Assembly: GCA_963675135.1 (NCBI GenBank)
Contig: OY776129.1
Span: forward strand, 72,447,348 to 72,511,347
DNA: 64,000 nucleotides
Direction of reading: 5' to 3'
Source: Galeopsis tetrahit
Lineage: Eukaryota; Streptophyta; Magnoliopsida; Lamiales; Lamiaceae
The position numbers and the translations under genes were made by a program. The stretch's first letter is position 1. Every line of letters begins with the position of its first letter. The notes under the pieces are model-generated. The model saw only the letters and a program-made list of their open reading frames with translations. It was not told where the DNA came from and ran no database searches. Below are positions 59,167 through 64,000 of this stretch, piece after piece.

Positions 59167-60310
59167 ATGATTCCTTGTTTAATTTGCTCATTGCAATTTT
59201 CCCTTTTTTACTCCCTCTTGGTGTAATAATAAGATTTTGTTACGCTTCAATAAAGATGTAATAATAAATTTATATTGAGCATATTCATATTTCGCATTTT
59301 TTCAGTTTTGAAATTTAATAAATAATGTTTCCGTAAGCTTGGAACTTGGAGAATTGCTTGAAACTTATTGTATCATACAATTTCGAAATGAATTATGTTA
59401 TACAACAAGAAATTTAGTTACAATTGGTGGAGTGCTATTGGTACAACCGTACAAGTAATGAACATAGGATTTGTGTGGTGTCTAACTAGTAACAAACTTA
59501 TCACATTGAAAGTAGTCAAATTTATGCATATACAAATAGCCTAATAATCCAAATTGAAACAGAGTTATTCTAGTTTTTCCACCTCCTAATTTTTGGAAAT
59601 ATCAAGATGAGTAAAGCAGCACCCTCTATAGAAGGTGATCGTGTTCTTACTAACATATATCCTCCGAAGCTCGAATTTACTTTTTTTAACTTCTTTTATT
59701 AGGAAAAAAAGAACATTTTCTAATTCTACATATCTTACACCATCCTCAGAAGCAAGAATTAATGTATTCAAAGGGACAGAGCATCCACCCCAAAAACAAA
59801 AAACATTTTATATAAGGTTGTGTTTGGATGAGTGGATTTGATTTGAGGATGTATTTTAAATGACATGATAAAATCCTCTAAATTTTAATTAAAAAAAAAG
59901 TTAAGCATTTGAAATTCATTTATTTACTTTTTAATCTAAACAAATGGAGTGGATTTAGATTATAAATTTAAAATTCATACCTAAATCCCTCCATCAAAAC
60001 TCAACCTAAAATATTTTAAATATACATATTATATATCGACGTTGGCAAAGTTTTATGTAAATCAATCGTACTATGATTGCACGGTAAGACTAATTTACAT
60101 AAATGGGTGTCAGGAATATCTCAGGCAAATTGCATGCCTTAGTCCATTTGAATTATTCAACTGTGATGTAATTCAATTAAAGTTAGTGTTACGTTTTAGT
60201 GGTTTTACTTATATGTTCAATAAAATACTATCGATTTGGGTCATCTCACTTAGAGGACCTAATGTATTCTATTTGGTATAATATTGTTCGCTTTGGACTA
60301 GACCCTCACT
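59167..60310. other. 3' region of the SDR gene and intergenic spacer
   Basis: SDR 3' UTR (AATAAAGATG-type signal near 59250), AT-rich sequence and a Tourist MITE (59816-60006). No gene is recognised. Confidence 0.55.
59816..60006. mobile_element. Tourist-like MITE ('TGTTTGGATG' family), copy 3
   Basis: The inverted ends GGTTGTGTTTGGATG and CATCAAAACTCAACC are flanked by TAA on both sides (59813-59815 and 60007-60009), the Harbinger/Tourist target duplication. At 191 bp it is the best preserved copy of the family here. Confidence 0.8.
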
Positions 60311-60664
60311 GATGTAGGCAGCGAAAGCGTATAAAAATGACAATACGAGAAACACACACTATTTCGTTGATTCTAAGAATACCCGAAAAAGTGACACGAA
60401 TTCAAATACGTTGATTCAAAAAGAATACCGTAATTGCAATTCAAAAGAACTCTGTTCTTTATTCTTTTTTATTCAAAAACTTCTCCTCTTACAACTTTAT
60501 TCTTCCTCCCTTTTATAATATGGAGGAGTGTAATCATACTAAATATATTGTTGGTAAACTAGAGCATAAAAGGAAATATTACATAAATCCTCCAATCAAT
60601 TACGTGATTCTTCCTCTTGATTCCGTCACATTAATTCTTCAATCAGTCAACTTCATCTTCATCA
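60311..60664 (-). mobile_element. short LTR of an older retrotransposon (minus orientation), candidate
   Basis: The segment starts TGATGTAGG and ends CTTCATCA, i.e. TG...CA boundaries. On the minus strand it is preceded by CGAGGTCGAATCG...AACCGGGTGAGAA, which resembles the end of a Ty3/gypsy pol frame plus a purine tract. This suggests a 3' LTR of about 354 bp. The larger element at 60700 appears to have inserted into its coding end, so the rest would lie past the window. Confidence 0.4.
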
Positions 60665-60699
60665 TTCTCACCCGGTTGAAAACGATTCGACCTCGAATC

Positions 60700-62263
60700 T
60701 GATACACGCGTTATGCAACACTAAATAAACAACCGCAAGTGTACGGCGTCTATTGTAGCGTGATAAGCACGAGGTCGATCCCACGAGAAGGTTAAAGCGT
60801 AAAAGTGGAGTTTGCTAGTCGAATTCTAAGTAGACGTGATCGAAATTTTGAATGGTGTGAATTACTCTAAATATTACCTACCAAAGTGTCACTAATAAGT
60901 AATAAAGAGCAAAGACGAAATCGATCAACTAACATGCAAAGTAAGAAAACGAAAGTAAAACGGATGTAACTCAAAGAGAAAAGGTGGGTTCCAAGGCGAT
61001 TGTAACACTTAGATGTCCGTTTATGAATGTTATCTCGTTTAGATGGCCATTAAGTTTATCTCATATAGGGTGATCACACAAGAAGAATTAATTAATCTCT
61101 CGATCTAATTAACCAAAGGCGCAATGTAACATAGGCTCGTATTTCTACCTCACAAACATTACACCGCCTAAAATAGCTCCTAAGACCATTCGATTCCCTC
61201 TCCGATAATTAATCCTCTCTCGAGCTCATAATAATATCGGGTTGCATATATGCTTGCATACGATTAAATGAAATAAATCTCTCAATCTTACTCCAATTAA
61301 CAATAGATAAGCAAATCATCATGGCCAATAACAACATGCTTGACAATAGATAATTAAACATGCAAATAGGAAATAAACACCAATTAAAGCAAGAAATTAC
61401 TCATAAACATCAATCCAAGTCTTACAATGCCTTAGAACCACAAATGTGTTTAGCTAACTACAAACATAATCAAATTACAAAATTTAAATGAAATAACTAA
61501 ATAAAAAGGAAAAGAAATAGAAAGTTTAGTCTAGAATGTGGTAGGGAATGGAATTCCCTAGCTATTGCCTCCTTCCTTGCATGATTTGGTGGAGAGATGA
61601 AGAAGTTATGGCCAAACACCTCCAAGTATGTGTAACTATGTGTGGGAATTGAAGAATTGGGGGAGAAGTGTCTTGGGCTTCAAGAATGAGGTCTTATATA
61701 GTGTTGGGGAAGGGTTTGGATGCCAAAATTGCAAGTTGGTCCCTCAAAAATGGAGAAAATGGCCAAAAACCCCCGAGAATGAGGTCACCCGGCCGGGTGG
61801 CTCCCACCCGGGCATGCCACCCGGCCAAAATACGAAGCTACACATTGTTGGGCCTTGCCCGGGTCGAAACCACCCGGCCGGGTGGGTTTCACCCGGGCAC
61901 AATTCGAATGTCCCTAAAAATCAGCCTTGCCCGGGTGGTTTTGACCCGCCCGGGTCGTTTTTGACCCGGGCATGTTTTTTCGTCTCTTCGTATCTCGAGC
62001 TTTCGACCTCCGATTGACTCGATTCTTTTTTTCATTCCACTCCATTTTTCGAGACGAATCCAACGGTGCACTCCTCTTCCTGATCCAGTAAAGTATGGTT
62101 GGTGTTTTGCTCCAAATTCCATCATATTTCCTATAAAATCGACAAAACACAACCTTTCTCTCATTTTGGCTCAAACAATCATAATCAATGCATAAATCAA
62201 TGAAATCCACATCAAAACATACTTCACATGTGCCCCTAAAACGCGTAAATTCCACCCGAATCA
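60700..62263 (-). mobile_element. 3' LTR (1564 bp) of a Ty3/gypsy-type retrotransposon, minus orientation
   Basis: Plus-strand boundaries are TGATACACGCG... and ...CCACCCGAATCA, so the LTR has TG...CA ends in inverted TGAT/ATCA form. Next to it at 62264-62278 lies the complement of a polypurine tract (minus strand AAGTTTGGGGGAGTT), as expected directly upstream of a 3' LTR. The words CCGCAAGTGTACGG and ACGAGGTCGATCCCACGAG (60732-60784) are typical of plant retrotransposon non-coding DNA. The 5-bp flank GAATC (60695-60699) would be one half of the target duplication. Open frames inside (61628-62264, both strands) are not genes. Confidence 0.65.
61786..61974. repeat. GC-rich palindromic ACCCGG/CCGGGT cluster within the LTR
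   Basis: About eight units built on CACCCGGCCGGGTGG, GCCCGGGTCG and TTTTGACCCGGGCATG are packed in 190 bp of an otherwise AT-rich LTR. Most are self-complementary and CpG-rich. Confidence 0.8.
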
Positions 62264-64000
62264 AACTCCCCCAAACTTAAAATGTTGTTTGTCCTCAAAC
62301 AACTAAGCACTTAAAGTAATGAGGGTGGAATGATCACAATGGAATATTCAATGCAAATCACACATGCAAAGTAAGATGTAATGATATCTCTTTCTCAAAG
62401 TGCATTTCTCAATGAAGGTCATAGGCTCACTATTGCAATTCATACTCATGGATCAAAGAATGCATCAACACACAACACATTGTAAATGGGAAACATAATC
62501 CAAATGCTCAAGTCCTCTACTCACATGATGGAGTGTTTCTCTCAAACACACAAACAAATTAAGGATATTAATGCACTCATCAACTAAGCCATGCTATGCA
62601 ATCACCATATGCTTGCTCAACTTCTACTTTCTACACACACTCAAATGCTCAACAATGTGATCAATAGGACTTAATCAAGGATGTAACATTGGCTCTTTGG
62701 ACAAGGTATGATGAATTTGAGAATTGTGACTCTTCTAGTGGAGGACAAAGCTTGTTGTTTTACAATTTGTGCTTTCACTTTCAAACTTTACAAACTCCAT
62801 CCTCACTTTTCATTTTCCTTTCTTTTTCAAGCATTCATCACCTCATCTTTTGAACCATTTTATCTTTTCAAACTTTTGGGGTTCTTTGTCCCTCTTTTCT
62901 TTTCTTTTCCTTGACTTTCTTTTCATCTTTCTCTTTTTTTTTTTTCTTTCAACTTCTCCAATTTCTCCTTTCACCAAAAATATTCATTCAAGCACATGTT
63001 TTCCACTTTGTCTTTTATCCTCCACTAGATATAGGAATCAAAAGGCTCAAAAAGGCTAAGTGGTTAACATTGTAGTTTGCCAAGAAAATGAGGAATTAAG
63101 CTCAAAGGGCTAACTACGGAAAATTACTTCGGTTTTGAGAAATTTTGGCTAAGTGACTCTTTTAGAACAAGATGGCCTATATCACATCACAAAGTTTCAC
63201 ACAATCATGCTTTCAAACAAGAACTTAGGCAAGTTCTAGAATTACTAGCAATAACATAGTCCACTCTCAAATGAATTAAACCGGACTACATGCTCGATTC
63301 AAGGCTCAATTCTCACCGGTTTATTCAATAGGACTCTCACATTCATCAAATGTTCCCAAGCAACAACACATTATGCATCCATGCTATCAAAGATCACAAA
63401 TATGAACACAATCATGATACTATATCCAACATCAATCATGCTTACATTCAAAGCAAATAGACATCACCACAACTACTCAACAATGGATTCCAATGATTAT
63501 TCATGCTCACATTTCACCAAAAATCCACTACCCAACATATTATCTAAACCAACTTAACCAATATAATCATGTGAAAGTCAAGTGTGCGCCGGTGCAAAAT
63601 GTGACACACGTAGAATGACTAACCGGTGCAAGGGTAACAACTAGTAGAAAAATAAAAGAAAAATAACTCCCCCAAACTTAGAATTTTACTATGTAAAAAT
63701 TCTAAGTTTGGGGCTACAAGTTGTTACCTCCCTCCTTGCACGTCCAATGCTTTCTCAAAGATCACCATTGCAACACTTGCTTCCTCCACTCCAAAGTTGG
63801 ATTTGCTTCTTCTTCATTCTCCAAGACTTGCTATCCATAGTACTCTTCATCCATACCTACAAAATAAACCAAGCTATCAACACTATCAAAGCAATAAAAT
63901 CAAGAAAGCAATAAAACCTTGGGTTGCCTCCCAAGAAGCGCTATTTTTAACGTCCTATGCCGGACGGTTCTCCTTGAGGGGAATATTAAGTCACCCCATC
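62264..64000 (-). mobile_element. 3' internal non-coding region of the same retrotransposon (partial)
   Basis: Read on the minus strand from the right edge, it begins with AATAGCGCTTCTTGGGAGGCA and ACCCAAGGT, a phrase I associate with the region after pol in Athila/Tat-type Ty3/gypsy elements. It then runs through low-complexity sequence to the purine tract at the LTR. A second AAGTTTGGGG occurrence near 63705 forms a perfect 18-bp inverted repeat (63670-63687 and 63696-63713). Gag-pol would lie right of the window. Open frames here (62708, 62769, 63708) are not genes. Confidence 0.6.

Noticed and set aside
60042..60281. 79-codon open frame between the SDR gene and the retrotransposons
   Set aside because: AT-rich, no recognisable motif, no splice or promoter support.
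61628..62264. Open frames of 91-129 codons on both strands
   Set aside because: They fall inside an LTR, overlap each other on opposite strands and owe their length to the GC-rich palindromic cluster.

Overview
This is a plant nuclear DNA window, from a eudicot by gene content. The evidence is AT-rich intergenic DNA, GT-AG introns in every gene, plant-specific families (UPF0496, an NGATHA-like B3 factor, an ILR1-like auxin-conjugate hydrolase), many MITEs, LTR retrotransposon sequence and a nuclear copy of plastid DNA. The GC-poor sequence and the SDR type would fit an asterid such as a member of Lamiales, but I cannot prove that from the sequence. There are no operons, CRISPR arrays or prokaryotic features.

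I could splice nine protein-coding genes into uninterrupted reading frames. From left to right they are: a plant LETM1-like organellar membrane protein (3899-14235, 18 exons, 884 aa); COG1, a Golgi tethering-complex subunit (15274-19439, 6 coding exons, 1056 aa); an ILR1-like IAA-amino acid hydrolase (21415-23569, 5 exons, 434 aa); a UPF0496 protein (25014-26234, 2 exons, 371 aa); a BLT/USO1-like coiled-coil protein (28751-30937, 3 exons, 561 aa); a serine carboxypeptidase of family S28 (32270-35177, 10 exons, 502 aa); an NGAL-type B3 repressor (48419-50707, 3 exons, 278 aa, with a 15-residue last exon); a small conserved plant protein of unknown function on the minus strand (52571-53420, 3 coding exons, 163 aa); and a classical SDR110C-type short-chain dehydrogenase (57609-59166, 3 exons, 270 aa). 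The first seven all lie on the plus strand. The genes share no single pathway. The LETM1-like, USO1-like and B3 genes recall a small Arabidopsis chromosome 3 neighbourhood (At3g11560, At3g11580, At3g11590), which suggests conserved microsynteny.

The left 35 kb is gene-dense. From 35.2 to 48.4 kb lies a 13-kb gene-free stretch upstream of the B3 gene. It is packed with Stowaway-like MITEs, a hAT-type element with a perfect 8-bp target duplication, a tRNA-derived SINE with a perfect 15-bp target duplication, and a decayed nuclear copy of plastid DNA carrying trnV-GAC. The right end (60.3-64.0 kb) is nested LTR retrotransposon sequence in minus orientation: a short LTR of about 354 bp, then a 1564-bp LTR with adjoining polypurine tract and the 3' noncoding interior of a Ty3/gypsy-type element whose coding part lies beyond the window.

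The items most worth a second look are two long-TIR elements with GC-rich exon-like cargo sitting in gene promoters (2948-3589 and 54039-54963), a near-perfect long hairpin at 27359-27522, a MULE-like inverted-repeat element at 20294-20669, an orphan 40-codon exon-like segment at 495-614, and the missing ER-retention tail on the ILR1-like hydrolase. I did not find a convincing new multi-gene system.
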